Source of the DNA: a virus
IMG/VR virus record: IMGVR_UViG_3300032180_000001
Span: 1 to 64,000 of that record
Reading direction: 5' to 3' (one strand)
DNA: 64,000 bases
The notes below the pieces were generated by a model, which was not told the DNA's origin, searched no databases, and saw only the letters and a program-made list of their open reading frames with translations. The translations under genes and the position numbers were made by a program. Positions 31,429 to 39,315 of this stretch are shown here, piece after piece; within the stretch, counting starts at the first letter, position 1, and each line of letters begins with the position of its first letter.

Positions 31429-31626
31429 TTAGAGACGAGCGAGATGGCTGAAGAACCATTCGAGACGCTGCTCTAGTGCCTGAAGACGATCTTTCAGTGC
31501 CTCGTTTTCCTGCTGAAGCTCCAGGATCGCATGGGGGATGTTCTCCGCGATGACTACCTCCCGACGCGCTCGCTCATCCGGTGGTATCCAGGGCGGGTCG
31601 GGAACGGCACGCAGTTCGTAACTCAT
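31429..31626 (-). CDS. Small coiled-coil protein
   Basis: A 65-aa protein whose second half (AILELQQENEALKDRLQALE) is a clear coiled coil. Start overlaps the previous stop. Function unknown. Confidence 0.6.
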   Translation of the reverse strand: MSYELRAVPDPPWIPPDERARREVVIAENIPHAILELQQENEALKDRLQALEQRLEWFFSHLARL

Positions 31627-31955
31627 GTTTCCTTCTCCTTTTTCTGCGGTGTCCAGGGCACGACCTTCAGCTGGTACCGCGGGAACGAGTCGCCGATCAG
31701 GGTCATGTCGTAAGTATCACCGGCCTGGTTGTATTCGCCGAGCTGGTAGGTAACCGTCGCGTTGACGCCGGTAAAGGTAATGGCGACCGGGCCGTCGGGC
31801 CTGTTCAGTTCTAGCGCGACGAAGGGTCCCTGCCGCCCGAGTATCTGACTAAGCCACAGGCTGCGGAACAGCTCGCCGCTTATTCTCGTTTCTGGATCGG
31901 CACGCGTGATGAAGATCTTGTCGTTGAATCTTCGGAACTCGCAGAAGCCTGTCAT
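31623..31955 (-). CDS. VPW-tail protein, paralogue of the next gene
   Basis: A 110-aa protein from ATG 31955 (GGAGG upstream). KIFITRADPETRISGELFRS, VAITFTGVNATVTYQLGEYN and SFPRYQLKVVPWTPQKKEKE align with the neighbour at 31952-32251. A tandem duplicate of a beta-rich family of unknown function. Confidence 0.65.
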   Translation of the reverse strand: MTGFCEFRRFNDKIFITRADPETRISGELFRSLWLSQILGRQGPFVALELNRPDGPVAITFTGVNATVTYQLGEYNQAGDTYDMTLIGDSFPRYQLKVVPWTPQKKEKET

Positions 31956-32251
31956 GCTGGCCTCCACGGCACGATCTCTAGCCGGTACCGCGGGAACGGG
32001 TCACCGAGGAGGATCATCTTGAAAGTGTCACTGGCCAGGTCATATTCGCCGACTCGGTAGGTGACTGTCTGGTTCACGCCTGCGAAAGTGATCGTCCAGT
32101 CTTGCGGGAATCCGTCTAGGACTACCTTAACGGCCGGATGCGGGTTATCCCGGAAGCTCCGCAGCAGGTCGAGGGTGATCGTCGTTTCCGGATCGGCACG
32201 GGTGATGAAAACCTGGCCGTTGCGTTTTTCAAGTACGATGTCGCCTGTCAT
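31952..32251 (-). CDS. VPW-tail protein, paralogue of the previous gene
   Basis: A 99-aa protein: QVFITRADPETTITLDLLRS, WTITFAGVNQTVTYRVGEYD, and PFPRYRLEIVPWRPA. The tail codons CCG TGG AGG contain the ribosome site of the next gene. Function unknown. Confidence 0.65.
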   Translation of the reverse strand: MTGDIVLEKRNGQVFITRADPETTITLDLLRSFRDNPHPAVKVVLDGFPQDWTITFAGVNQTVTYRVGEYDLASDTFKMILLGDPFPRYRLEIVPWRPA

Positions 32252-32275
32252 CAGCTCTCGCCCCCGTATCTCTTT

Positions 32276-32407
32276 CTACTCTTCTTCCTCGGCCTCGTCG
32301 ATCAGGCCAGTCGGGCTGTCAGCATCGCGAGCACACGGCGCCCAGCGCGCCCGGCCTTCCCAGACTAGATGGCATCCCCGACAGGCGGGGTAGGGATGAG
32401 CACACAC
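32276..32407 (-). CDS. 43-aa zinc-binding peptide
   Basis: From a GTG with GGAAGG five bases upstream: MCAHPYPACRGCHLVWEGRA then RWAPCARDADSPTGLIDEAE. CRGCH plus two other Cys suggest a zinc knuckle. First gene after the terminator-like hairpin. Confidence 0.55.
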   Translation of the reverse strand: MCAHPYPACRGCHLVWEGRARWAPCARDADSPTGLIDEAEEEE

Positions 32408-32426
32408 GGCACCTTCCGAGAAAGAA

Positions 32427-32462
32427 CCGGCCCGGTCACGACGGGGGGCGCAACCGGGCCGG
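32427..32462 (-). terminator. Strong hairpin after the SSB-like gene
   Basis: CCGGCCCGGT (32427-32436) and ACCGGGCCGG (32453-32462) form a perfect 10-bp stem. In the minus direction it is followed by TTCTTTCTC, so it can act as a Rho-independent terminator or attenuator after the 32484-33494 gene. Confidence 0.55.
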
Positions 32463-32483
32463 AGTCTCTAGGTTAGCAGTAGA

Positions 32484-33494
32484 TCAGCCTTGGCCGGTGA
32501 GAGCCCTGAGCCTCTCCTGCTGCTCTGGTGTCAGATCGCTAGGCATCGCCATCTGAGGCTGCTGTTGCTGAGCCTGCGGCGGGGCTGGTGCGTACTGGGG
32601 CTGAGCCTGCGGTGGAGCCGGCGCATAAGCAGTGGGTGGTAGAGGCGGCTGAGGCGCCTGGAACTGTGCCTGCGGCGGTGCGTACTGCTGAGCCTGCTGA
32701 GCTGGTGCCTGCGGCGGCGGTGCGTATCCCGCCTGGGGCTGCCCGTACTGCGCGACCTGCTCTTGCGGTGCGTACTGAGCGGGCGCTGGCGGCGCGAACT
32801 GCTGAGGCGGAGGCGGTGGTGCCTGCTGCACGGGAGGTGCCTGAGCGGGTGCCTGGCCGTTGCCGTTCGCATTAACCGGCCGCTGGTAAGTAACGGCCTT
32901 GATCTTCTGCGGCGACATGTTCGGCACCGGCCGGTCGCCCGTGTACGTAACGGTGATCAGCGCGCCTGCTTCCGGCGGGGGCATGTGCCCGTTCACCGGG
33001 GGAACGCCCGCAGCCTCCATCGCGCGCTCGAGTTCCGCCCGCTCAGTGCCCTTGACGTACCAGGTCGCCCGGCCATCCGGAAACTCCTGGGTCGGCGCGA
33101 GGGAGAGCGGTATAATCATTATCCACTTGGGTGAGCCATCGGGATGGAACAGCGGCCGCTTCGAGTTCATCTCGGTCTGCTGCTGAATATCGGCACTCGT
33201 TATCGTACGGGCGACGTAGCCGCTGTAGGCGGTACCGAACGGCTTGTTCTGAAACGAGATCGATTTGCCACTGGCAGCAGGCTGTTCATAAAAGTCGTCA
33301 ACATTGCCCTTGGCTAGGGGTGGTGCCTGAGGTGCCTGCGGTTGAGGCGGACCATAGGCAGGCGGGGGCGGCGGCGGATATCCGTAACCCGGCGGTGCCT
33401 GCGGCGGGTACTGAGCACCAGGCGGGGGGTACAGTGGTGCCTGCGGCGGATAGGCAGGCTGTTGCGGCTGGTAAGGGGGGTTCGGGTACGTCAC
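32484..33494 (-). CDS. Proline/glutamine-rich protein with SSB-like core
   Basis: A 336-aa protein. Low-complexity Pro-Gln-Tyr tails (1-60 and 215-315) flank a folded core (about 70-210): SISFQNKPFGTAYSGYVART, PLFHPDGSPKWIMIIPLSLA, ATWYVKGTERAELERAMEAA, GALITVTYTGDRPVP. Actinophage proteins of this plan are usually called single-stranded DNA-binding; the OB-fold is inferred, not proven. It is the first large gene of the minus-strand replication block and ends at a hairpin terminator, fitting a highly expressed SSB. Confidence 0.55.
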   Translation of the reverse strand: MTYPNPPYQPQQPAYPPQAPLYPPPGAQYPPQAPPGYGYPPPPPPAYGPPQPQAPQAPPLAKGNVDDFYEQPAASGKSISFQNKPFGTAYSGYVARTITSADIQQQTEMNSKRPLFHPDGSPKWIMIIPLSLAPTQEFPDGRATWYVKGTERAELERAMEAAGVPPVNGHMPPPEAGALITVTYTGDRPVPNMSPQKIKAVTYQRPVNANGNGQAPAQAPPVQQAPPPPPQQFAPPAPAQYAPQEQVAQYGQPQAGYAPPPQAPAQQAQQYAPPQAQFQAPQPPLPPTAYAPAPPQAQPQYAPAPPQAQQQQPQMAMPSDLTPEQQERLRALTGQG

Positions 33495-33511
33495 TTGAAC
33501 GGCCTTTCTTT

Positions 33512-34051
33512 TCAGTTGACTGATTCGGAGATAAGTGCTGACTGTTCACCTGGGAATGGGAAGTTGAACCGAGCATATTCACCCCAAGCTTTCCGCGCTG
33601 CTTCATCGTAGGCTCGTGCGGCGTCTTCCTCTACAGCAAAGGATCCAAGCGAGGACAGTTTTCCGTTGATCCGGATGCGTGCCCGCCACTTATTCCGCCG
33701 ATGCTCGAAAGAGAGCCCTTTGAACCGCGATGCACGACTAAGATGAGGACGCCTGTTAGCGCTGCTCATATTTGGGTCTGCCGTACGCAGGTTCGACCGC
33801 TGATTGTTCAGGCCGTAGCAGTCATGATGGTCGATCCCCGCCTGCCCCATGATGAGACAGTGCATGAAAATGGTGGTACGTCGTCCGTTACGGTAGATAT
33901 GAGCTATCGCATAGGGACCGTTATCCCGGCGGCCTGGAACCTTCATCTCCCAGATACGCCACCGGTACTGACTGGCGAGCGGGTAGTCTTCGTCGTCAAC
34001 CAGCGCGACGCGCCCTGCGGCCTTGGCTCCGTAGAGGGGAACAGTCTTCAT
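33512..34051 (-). CDS. HNH-AP2 homing endonuclease
   Basis: A 179-aa protein: MKTVPLYGAKAAGRVALVDD, HNH core (TTIFMHCLIMGQAGIDHHDC, LNNQRSNLRTADP) and AP2 domain (ASRFKGLSFEHRRNKWRARI, LGSFAVEEDAARAYDEAARK). Strong paralogue of 28687-29220. It is the first gene of the minus-strand operon, next to the divergent control region. Confidence 0.9.
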   Translation of the reverse strand: MKTVPLYGAKAAGRVALVDDEDYPLASQYRWRIWEMKVPGRRDNGPYAIAHIYRNGRRTTIFMHCLIMGQAGIDHHDCYGLNNQRSNLRTADPNMSSANRRPHLSRASRFKGLSFEHRRNKWRARIRINGKLSSLGSFAVEEDAARAYDEAARKAWGEYARFNFPFPGEQSALISESVN

Positions 34052-34290
34052 CTTGTCCTTGCTGACTGTGCTTGACTCTGATGCTCATGCTTGAACCTTG
34101 AACCGGGATAATTTCGGCTCGGGAGGCTCACGTTACGCCGTGGTCTGTGTAGCCTGCAAGACCAGATTTGACAGTCTCTTAGAGTCTCTGCTACTGTCGT
34201 TTCGTCCCGTCAGACACGGCGGGATAAGGCAATCACACCTTTAACAGGCTGCGCGGCGAGAACCGCAAAGCCGAAAGCGAGCAAGCACTG
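34052..34290. promoter_or_regulatory. Divergent control region between the two gene blocks
   Basis: This 239-bp gap separates the minus-strand block (start 34051) from the plus-strand block (start 34291). It has no gene. It must contain promoters in both directions; one plus-strand promoter is recognisable. Confidence 0.6.
34168..34197 (+). promoter_or_regulatory. Sigma-70-type promoter of the plus-strand block
   Basis: Perfect TTGACA (34168-34173), 18-base spacer, TACTGT (34192-34197), about 95 bases before the first plus-strand gene. The -10 resembles TACnGTAG motifs seen upstream of other genes (46004, 49218, 49942). Confidence 0.6.
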
Positions 34291-34962
34291 ATGAGCACTC
34301 CCAAGAGCCCGACCCAGACCGACCTGGCCGTCCGCGCCGCCTTCGAGGCCCACGGCTACGTCCAGGCGAACGGCGCCATCGATCTCACCAAGCTCCGCGA
34401 GACGATGATCCGCCCGCTGATCGAGCGCAAGGTCGTCTCCTACAAGGAGCGCGGCGAGAAGGCCGTCACCCGCGGCGAGCTGGTCGCGCACGTGTTCCCG
34501 GACCTGCCCGGCCCGGACGCCTTCGATGACCAGCCCGACCCCCGGCTCGCCCAGGACGTGTGGGACGCGCTGTCCGCGAAGCTGTGGAACGAGGCTGCCG
34601 TCAACGCGGACAAGCCGCTGCAGCGGATGGTCGCCATCGAGATGGGTAACGGCTACGTGCTGTGCCGGACCCAGATCGGCAGCAACAAGACGGCCGCCGT
34701 GTACGTCACCGACGACGTGCGCTGCATCGAGACCGACTTCGTGAAGCCGGACAACGACGCGCTGCAGCGCAAGGCGAAGGCCGTCACCGACAACCGTGAG
34801 ATGCTGGTGCTCCGCCAGCCGCACAACGCGAAGCGGTACGAGCGCGGCATCAATGAGACCCTAAAGGCGATCGCCGACACGAGCCGACAGCGGGTCGCGC
34901 TCGCGGTGGCCGCCTCGACGGCCCCGGCCCCGTCTGACGATCGGGACGCAGACGAGGGCTAG
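34291..34962 (+). CDS. Unrecognised 223-aa protein, first gene of plus block
   Basis: Starts MSTPKSPTQTDLAVRAAFEA. Charged, soluble, with KLRETMIRPLIERKVVSYKE and a beta-rich centre (MVAIEMGNGYVLCRTQIGSN). It has much higher GC and codon bias than most neighbours, as expected of a strongly expressed gene right after the best promoter. The C-terminus is Ala/Asp-rich and likely disordered. No domain recognised. Confidence 0.75.
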   Translation: MSTPKSPTQTDLAVRAAFEAHGYVQANGAIDLTKLRETMIRPLIERKVVSYKERGEKAVTRGELVAHVFPDLPGPDAFDDQPDPRLAQDVWDALSAKLWNEAAVNADKPLQRMVAIEMGNGYVLCRTQIGSNKTAAVYVTDDVRCIETDFVKPDNDALQRKAKAVTDNREMLVLRQPHNAKRYERGINETLKAIADTSRQRVALAVAASTAPAPSDDRDADEG

Positions 34963-34971
34963 GGTCAGGCT

Positions 34972-35009
34972 GGCGGGGCGGGTACGCAGGCAGGCGTACC
35001 TGCCCCGCC
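34972..35009 (+). terminator. 16-bp hairpin after the first plus-strand gene
   Basis: GGCGGGGCGGGTACGC (34972-34987) pairs with GCGTACCTGCCCCGCC (34994-35009) with one G-T pair and a 6-nt loop. No U-run follows, so it may be a partial terminator that sets a high ratio of the first gene to the rest. Confidence 0.5.
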
Positions 35010-35034
35010 CTTGCACGTCAACAGGGGGCAAACC

Positions 35035-35616
35035 ATGATCAGCAAAGAGGGGCACGACCTTCCCGACGAGATCATCGAAGCGATCATCACCGGGAACATG
35101 AAGCAGAACGAGGTCCGTAAGCAGTTCGGGCTGCCGGAACGCGCGGCACGAGTGGCGGTGATCCGGGCCGATGAGCGCGAGCGCACCCGGGAAAAGGTAG
35201 GTCAAAGATCCGCACCCGCCTCGACGAAAAATCGTAAGGGCTTTACCGGCAAGTCGGCGGATAAGCGTGTCCGGGAGCTGCGGGCGCGGCAGCGCGGCGA
35301 CTACTCCGAGCGAGTGAGGGCGCAGCTGGAGTTCGCGAAGATGTGCGTCGTGCTGGAAGACATTCACATCGAAGACTACGGCCTGGAAGACACCGACACC
35401 TGGCTGGCCGCTGACGTCTACGATGACCTGGTGAGCCTGGCCGAGCACGTGGACCAGCAGCTTTCCGCCGTGCAACGCTATATCAGTGAGCATGACGTGC
35501 TGGCGCGGATCATGAAGCTGCGCGATACCGCAGGCCGGTCGCCGGAAGAGGCGAAAACCGCGCTCCGGCTGGCTAGCCGACTAGAGCAGAAAATGACCCA
35601 GCGGCTCGGCTCGTGA
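35035..35616 (+). CDS. HTH-containing protein of unknown function
   Basis: A 193-aa protein starting MISKEGHDLPDEIIEAIITG (AGGGGG upstream). Residues 8-40 (NMKQNEVRKQFGLPERAARV) look like an HTH; a basic linker and a long helical C-terminal domain (YDDLVSLAEHVDQQLSAVQR) follow. The stop overlaps the next GTG. Confidence 0.6.
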   Translation: MISKEGHDLPDEIIEAIITGNMKQNEVRKQFGLPERAARVAVIRADERERTREKVGQRSAPASTKNRKGFTGKSADKRVRELRARQRGDYSERVRAQLEFAKMCVVLEDIHIEDYGLEDTDTWLAADVYDDLVSLAEHVDQQLSAVQRYISEHDVLARIMKLRDTAGRSPEEAKTALRLASRLEQKMTQRLGS

Positions 35617-36206
35617 AATTCGGCACCATCATCTGCGACCCTCCCTGGGCTTACGGCTCGGCATCCCGGCATACTCAGAAGGTGCGCGGTTACACGTCCT
35701 ACCGCCACGGCGAGGGCACCGTTTACCAGCCGCTGAGCACGGAAGATTTGTGCAGGCTGCCTGTCGGAGATCTCGCTGCCCCGGACTCGGTTCTGCTGCT
35801 ATGGACGACCGGCCCATTCATTCCAGAGGCTCTTGAGGTAATAGCGGCGTGGGGTTTCACCTACCGGACGGCGGTGTACTGGGGCAAGCTGAAAGCCGAC
35901 GGCACCGTGCATCGGGGCGGGGTCGGATACTGGTTCCGCGGAGCAGCCGAACCGGTGCTGGTGGCAAGCCGGGGGAAATCGTACCGGACGGGGGAGCCAG
36001 GCCTGCTGCTAACACCGAAGCTAGCACACAGCGAAAAACCAGACTGGCTGCACGAGGTAGCGGAACGAAATTTCCCTGGTCCGTACTTGGAACTATTTGG
36101 TCGACGCGGGCGGGGAGACTGGACTGTCATCGGGGATGAAGCTCCTGGTTGCAGGGGAAAAGATATCAGGACAAGCGTGAAAGAACTAAGGGAGGAAAAG
36201 GAATGA
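35613..36206 (+). CDS. MT-A70-family adenine methyltransferase
   Basis: A 197-aa protein: FGTIICDPPWAYG (catalytic DPPW at residues 9-12), LLLWTTGPFIPEALEVIAAW, FRGAAEPVLVASRG and KPDWLHEVAERNFPGPYLEL, the standard MT-A70 order. Phage members methylate N6 of adenine in DNA. Coupled on both sides by GTGA and ATGA overlaps. Confidence 0.9.
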   Translation: MKFGTIICDPPWAYGSASRHTQKVRGYTSYRHGEGTVYQPLSTEDLCRLPVGDLAAPDSVLLLWTTGPFIPEALEVIAAWGFTYRTAVYWGKLKADGTVHRGGVGYWFRGAAEPVLVASRGKSYRTGEPGLLLTPKLAHSEKPDWLHEVAERNFPGPYLELFGRRGRGDWTVIGDEAPGCRGKDIRTSVKELREEKE

Positions 36207-36439
36207 GTATGGAAGACGCACGGCTCGATCACTTGACGCAACGACTCGACAATCTACGGGACGCTCTGATCACCAGGGCTGTGAGGATGGAGAAATATGC
36301 CGAAGACGACAAGAGCAAGGGCATGATCCTCCAAAAAGATAATGCCACCCGAGCGCGAGCGGCTGCTTACCTGACCCACGCAGCAATAATGGAAGCCATA
36401 GCCTGGGAATTCCGTGGCTTGGCGGAGGCAGCAGAATGA
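36203..36439 (+). CDS. Small helical protein
   Basis: A 78-aa protein starting MSMEDARLDHLTQRLDNLRD with an excellent GGAGG site. Almost entirely helical. ATGA overlaps on both sides. Function unknown. Confidence 0.65.
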   Translation: MSMEDARLDHLTQRLDNLRDALITRAVRMEKYAEDDKSKGMILQKDNATRARAAAYLTHAAIMEAIAWEFRGLAEAAE

Positions 36440-36777
36440 GCCTGACCGATGCTGAAAGAGAAACTATAATATCCATGTCCGACGCGGGTGATACCGCTCA
36501 GATCTACTCATCGCAGCGGCGGATCATAACAAAGCTCAAAAAGAATGCCGCCGCCGTTCTTCTCGACGAAGGCACCTTCGAAGGCAGCGCGTGGGCGAAA
36601 TTCGAGATGCCGAGAGCGTTGATCAGTTTCCGGTCGACCACGATTAAGCGGGAGATGACCGACGAGCAGCGGCAGGCGGCGGCCGAGCGGTTCGCCAAGT
36701 ACCGGGCCGGTTCCGCGAATAACCTTGACGAGGGTGGTACGGATGAGGATAATGAGGCAGATGAGGATGATGAGTAA
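36436..36777 (+). CDS. Small protein with acidic tail
   Basis: A 113-aa protein: YSSQRRIITKLKKNAAAVLL, FRSTTIKREMTDEQRQAAAE, then an acidic tail (DEDNEADEDDE). Such tails are seen in DNA mimics and chaperone-like proteins, but nothing more can be said. Its end overlaps the signal-peptide start of the PstS-like gene. Confidence 0.65.
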   Translation: MSLTDAERETIISMSDAGDTAQIYSSQRRIITKLKKNAAAVLLDEGTFEGSAWAKFEMPRALISFRSTTIKREMTDEQRQAAAERFAKYRAGSANNLDEGGTDEDNEADEDDE

Positions 36778-37816
36778 GAGAACACGTTTCGGGCTGACGG
36801 CCCTCGCCCTCGCCCTGGCAGCAACGCTGACCGCGGCACTGGGCGCGCAGGCTACGACGGTGAGCGGCACCATCAACGCCGCCGGATCAGTCTTCCAGGC
36901 TAACTTCCAGCGGCCTGCCATCGCGGACTTCAAGTCGGTCGACCCCGGTGTCACGGTTCACTACAGCGCGGTTGGCTCGATCACGGGCCGAGCCGACCTG
37001 TACGCGAACCGGGTGCTGTTCGCCGGCTCTGACTCGCCGATTCCGGCCAGCGAGAAATACCGGATTCCCAAGGGCAAGACGGTTCTGTACTTCCCGGTGC
37101 AGTTCGGCCCGATCGCACTCGCGTACAACCTGCCGGGCGTGACAGGCCTGAAGCTAACCCCGGCCATCATCGCCGGGATCTTCCAGCACACGATCACCCG
37201 GTGGAATAACCCGGCAATCAAGGCCCTTAACCCCGTTTCGCCCCTGCCGTCAACTCTGATCACCCCTGCCGTCCGCTCCGATTCCTCCGATACGACGGCA
37301 AACGTCTCCCAGTACCTTATCGATGCGGCAAGCAGCACGTGGAAGCTCGGCACGGGCGAGACCATCACGTGGCCGACGACGGACCGCAAGGGCACCGGTG
37401 AAGGCGGCGTTGCTCAGATCGTCAAGACCACTCCCGGTGCCATCGGGTACATGGATTACGTGACCTCTAAGTTCGCCGGGCTGAGCACCGCGCTGATCAG
37501 GAACCGGGCCGGCGCTTATGTCGCACCAACAACCGCGTCAGCCTATGCAGCCGCAACGCACGTCATCCCGAACGCCAGCCTGACGTTCCTGACGCTGAAC
37601 GAGCCGGGCGCGGATTCCTACCCGATCACCTACCAGTCATGGGACCTGGTATACGCGCAGCAGCCGAGCGCCATCGACGTAACGCTGCTCCGGGCTTACC
37701 TCGGCTACCTGCTCGGCACGGGCCAGAATCTGCTTCAGGTCCTCTACCTCGCGCCGCTGCCTGCGAGCATCGACAAGGTCGCCAGGACGCAACTGGGTAA
37801 GATCCTGCACAGCTAA
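36770..37816 (+). CDS. PstS-like phosphate-binding protein (secreted)
   Basis: A 348-aa periplasmic-binding-type protein: signal peptide SKRTRFGLTALALALAATLT; INAAGSVFQANFQRPAIADF; VGSITGRADL; LFAGSDSPIPASEKY; ITRWNNPAIKAL; SDSSDTTANVSQYL; GAIGYMDYV. These are the typical PstS substrate-site blocks (phosphate-contacting Ser and SDSS). No permease genes follow. Could scavenge phosphate for the infected cell or be a surface protein. Several ATGs are clustered; 36770 is preferred. Confidence 0.8.
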   Translation: MSKRTRFGLTALALALAATLTAALGAQATTVSGTINAAGSVFQANFQRPAIADFKSVDPGVTVHYSAVGSITGRADLYANRVLFAGSDSPIPASEKYRIPKGKTVLYFPVQFGPIALAYNLPGVTGLKLTPAIIAGIFQHTITRWNNPAIKALNPVSPLPSTLITPAVRSDSSDTTANVSQYLIDAASSTWKLGTGETITWPTTDRKGTGEGGVAQIVKTTPGAIGYMDYVTSKFAGLSTALIRNRAGAYVAPTTASAYAAATHVIPNASLTFLTLNEPGADSYPITYQSWDLVYAQQPSAIDVTLLRAYLGYLLGTGQNLLQVLYLAPLPASIDKVARTQLGKILHS

Positions 37817-37842
37817 AAGAAGAACGATGACGGGGAGGATGG

Positions 37843-38100
37843 ATGATCGACACCGACTGGATGGACGAAGCGGCCTGCGTAGGCGAGGAACAGTTGTTCT
37901 TCCCCGTCAGCTACATACCCGACCGGATACAGACGATCAAGGAACTGTGCGCCAGCTGCCCTGTCCAGCGCGAATGCGAACGGTACGGTGCGGCACTGCT
38001 CAAGGTCCGGATCCCCATCACCCGCGGTTTCTGGGGCGGGTTCTCCGTCGAGGAACTGCGCAGGAGGCAGAAGATGCCAGCTAAGGCGAGACAACGATGA
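37843..38100 (+). CDS. WhiB-family regulator
   Basis: An 85-aa WhiB-like protein: AACVGEEQLFFP, LCASCPVQRECERYG (C-x2-C-x5-C) and the beta-turn GFWGGFSVEELRRRQ, i.e. four Fe-S cysteines and the GVWGG-like turn. WhiB proteins occur only in actinobacteria and their phages, a strong host clue. It likely adjusts host sigma-factor promoters. GGAGG precedes the ATG. Confidence 0.95.
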   Translation: MIDTDWMDEAACVGEEQLFFPVSYIPDRIQTIKELCASCPVQRECERYGAALLKVRIPITRGFWGGFSVEELRRRQKMPAKARQR

Positions 38101-38432
38101 GTGGCGTGACGCTGATCCGGGCGGTTTCCACCCAGCCAGTTTCTTCCGGCGAGCAAAGCGAGCAAGCGGGACATTCTGTGCTGTACGTCGCGGTGCGATC
38201 AATTGACGCCGTAGCACTCATTGCGGGCATCACCGGCGAAAGCAACTTCACTGACCTTGATACAAGAGAATGGGGGGTGCTGCGGGTACCCGGACTGGCC
38301 AGGCTGGTCGCGCAGGTGCTCGGCGGGGAGCAGCCGAAGGCCGTCACCTTCATCGGCACCATCACGCACGGCACCTGGGTCAGCTGGTATCCGCCAGGGA
38401 GTGCACCGCCGGTTCCCGAGGAGGATCGATGA
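38097..38432 (+). CDS. Unrecognised 111-aa protein
   Basis: Starts MSGVTLIRAVSTQPVSSGEQ; middle part FIGTITHGTWVSWYPPGSAP. Coupled to whiB (ATGA). No domain recognised. Confidence 0.6.
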   Translation: MSGVTLIRAVSTQPVSSGEQSEQAGHSVLYVAVRSIDAVALIAGITGESNFTDLDTREWGVLRVPGLARLVAQVLGGEQPKAVTFIGTITHGTWVSWYPPGSAPPVPEEDR

Positions 38433-38623
38433 CTAGGCGCGAGGCGTACGACGAGCTGCGCAAGCATGGCTTCTATGGCTTGCAGGCGGCGAACATGCTG
38501 CGGCTAGCCGACGAGTACGGCTGCTGCCCGGGCAAGAGAGTCACGGTAGTCGCGAGTGGAGAAGACGACTATGTACTCAACTGGGACGAGCGTGCTAGAG
38601 TGACAGAAGATCTCAAGAGTTAA
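38429..38623 (+). CDS. Small 64-aa protein
   Basis: MTRREAYDELRKHGFYGLQA then LADEYGCCPGKRVTVVASGE. Strong GGAGG site and ATGA overlap. Function unknown. Confidence 0.65.
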   Translation: MTRREAYDELRKHGFYGLQAANMLRLADEYGCCPGKRVTVVASGEDDYVLNWDERARVTEDLKS

Positions 38624-38657
38624 TCAGAGTATCAAAGAAACCACGGGGGTTTTTACC

Positions 38658-39050
38658 ATGAACAAGCCAGCACTCATCACCGCGCTCGCGGCCAGCGCCA
38701 TCGTTGCCATGGGCCTTAGCGCCTGCAGCAGCGGAGGTAGCAGCACGCCGCCCAGCGCTCAGTCCGTCCTCACCAGCGACGGCTACAGCTACGACGCGGC
38801 ATTGACTAACGCGGGCCAGAGCAGCATCACATCGACGCCCGGTTTCCCCAAGGGAGCGCTGTCGTCGATCGCCGTCGGCACCACCGGCAGCAACGTGCAA
38901 ATCGTGCTCGTGCTCGACAGCCAGGGGCTTGCCACCATCGCCGCCGACGGGGCGAAGAAAGACCTGTCCGGCCAGGGGCTGACGATCGCGCAGGACGGTG
39001 ACGTGGTGACCGTAACCGGACCGCTGTCGGCGCTGAGCAACGGCGGCTGA
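38658..39050 (+). CDS. Lipoprotein, membrane-anchored
   Basis: A 130-aa protein with a signal peptide and lipobox (AMGLSAC), a Ser/Gly/Pro spacer, and a compact beta-rich domain ending LTIAQDGDVVTVTGPLSALS. The C-terminal part is shared with the protein at 41381-41908. Exported surface protein of unknown function. Confidence 0.75.
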   Translation: MNKPALITALAASAIVAMGLSACSSGGSSTPPSAQSVLTSDGYSYDAALTNAGQSSITSTPGFPKGALSSIAVGTTGSNVQIVLVLDSQGLATIAADGAKKDLSGQGLTIAQDGDVVTVTGPLSALSNGG

Positions 39051-39081
39051 CTCCGCAAAGGGCGAAACGGGGGACGCAACG

Positions 39082-39315
39082 ATGGGGAACAGGCTGACCT
39101 GGAGCAGAACGGAATACAACGAAGTAGGCAAGGCCGGGCTTATCGTTCTTTTCAGCATCAACTACCGGGTAATCTCGACGGATCTGAAATACTACCTGGT
39201 AACCCGGCTGCCCGGCTTCGACCGAAATAAGAAATGGGCCGACGACGATCCGGACGCGCTGAAGAAAGCAGCTGAGAACATTCTCGGCAAGTGGCTGCGG
39301 GAGGTGGGGGCGTGA
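39082..39315 (+). CDS. Small 77-aa protein
   Basis: Starts MGNRLTWSRTEYNEVGKAGL and ends AAENILGKWLREVGA. Stop overlaps the next GTG. No domain recognised. Confidence 0.6.
   Translation: MGNRLTWSRTEYNEVGKAGLIVLFSINYRVISTDLKYYLVTRLPGFDRNKKWADDDPDALKKAAENILGKWLREVGA

Noticed and set aside
32427-32462. Extra array unit, because its stem CCGGCCCGGT/ACCGGGCCGG resembles array stems
   Set aside because: Its loop is only 16 nt and lacks TCCA, ACGANAGCCA and ACGG; it fits a terminator.
32531-32872. Tandem repeat gene in another frame of the Pro/Gln-rich gene
   Set aside because: Low-complexity codons of the SSB-like gene produce Ser/Arg strings in the other frame.
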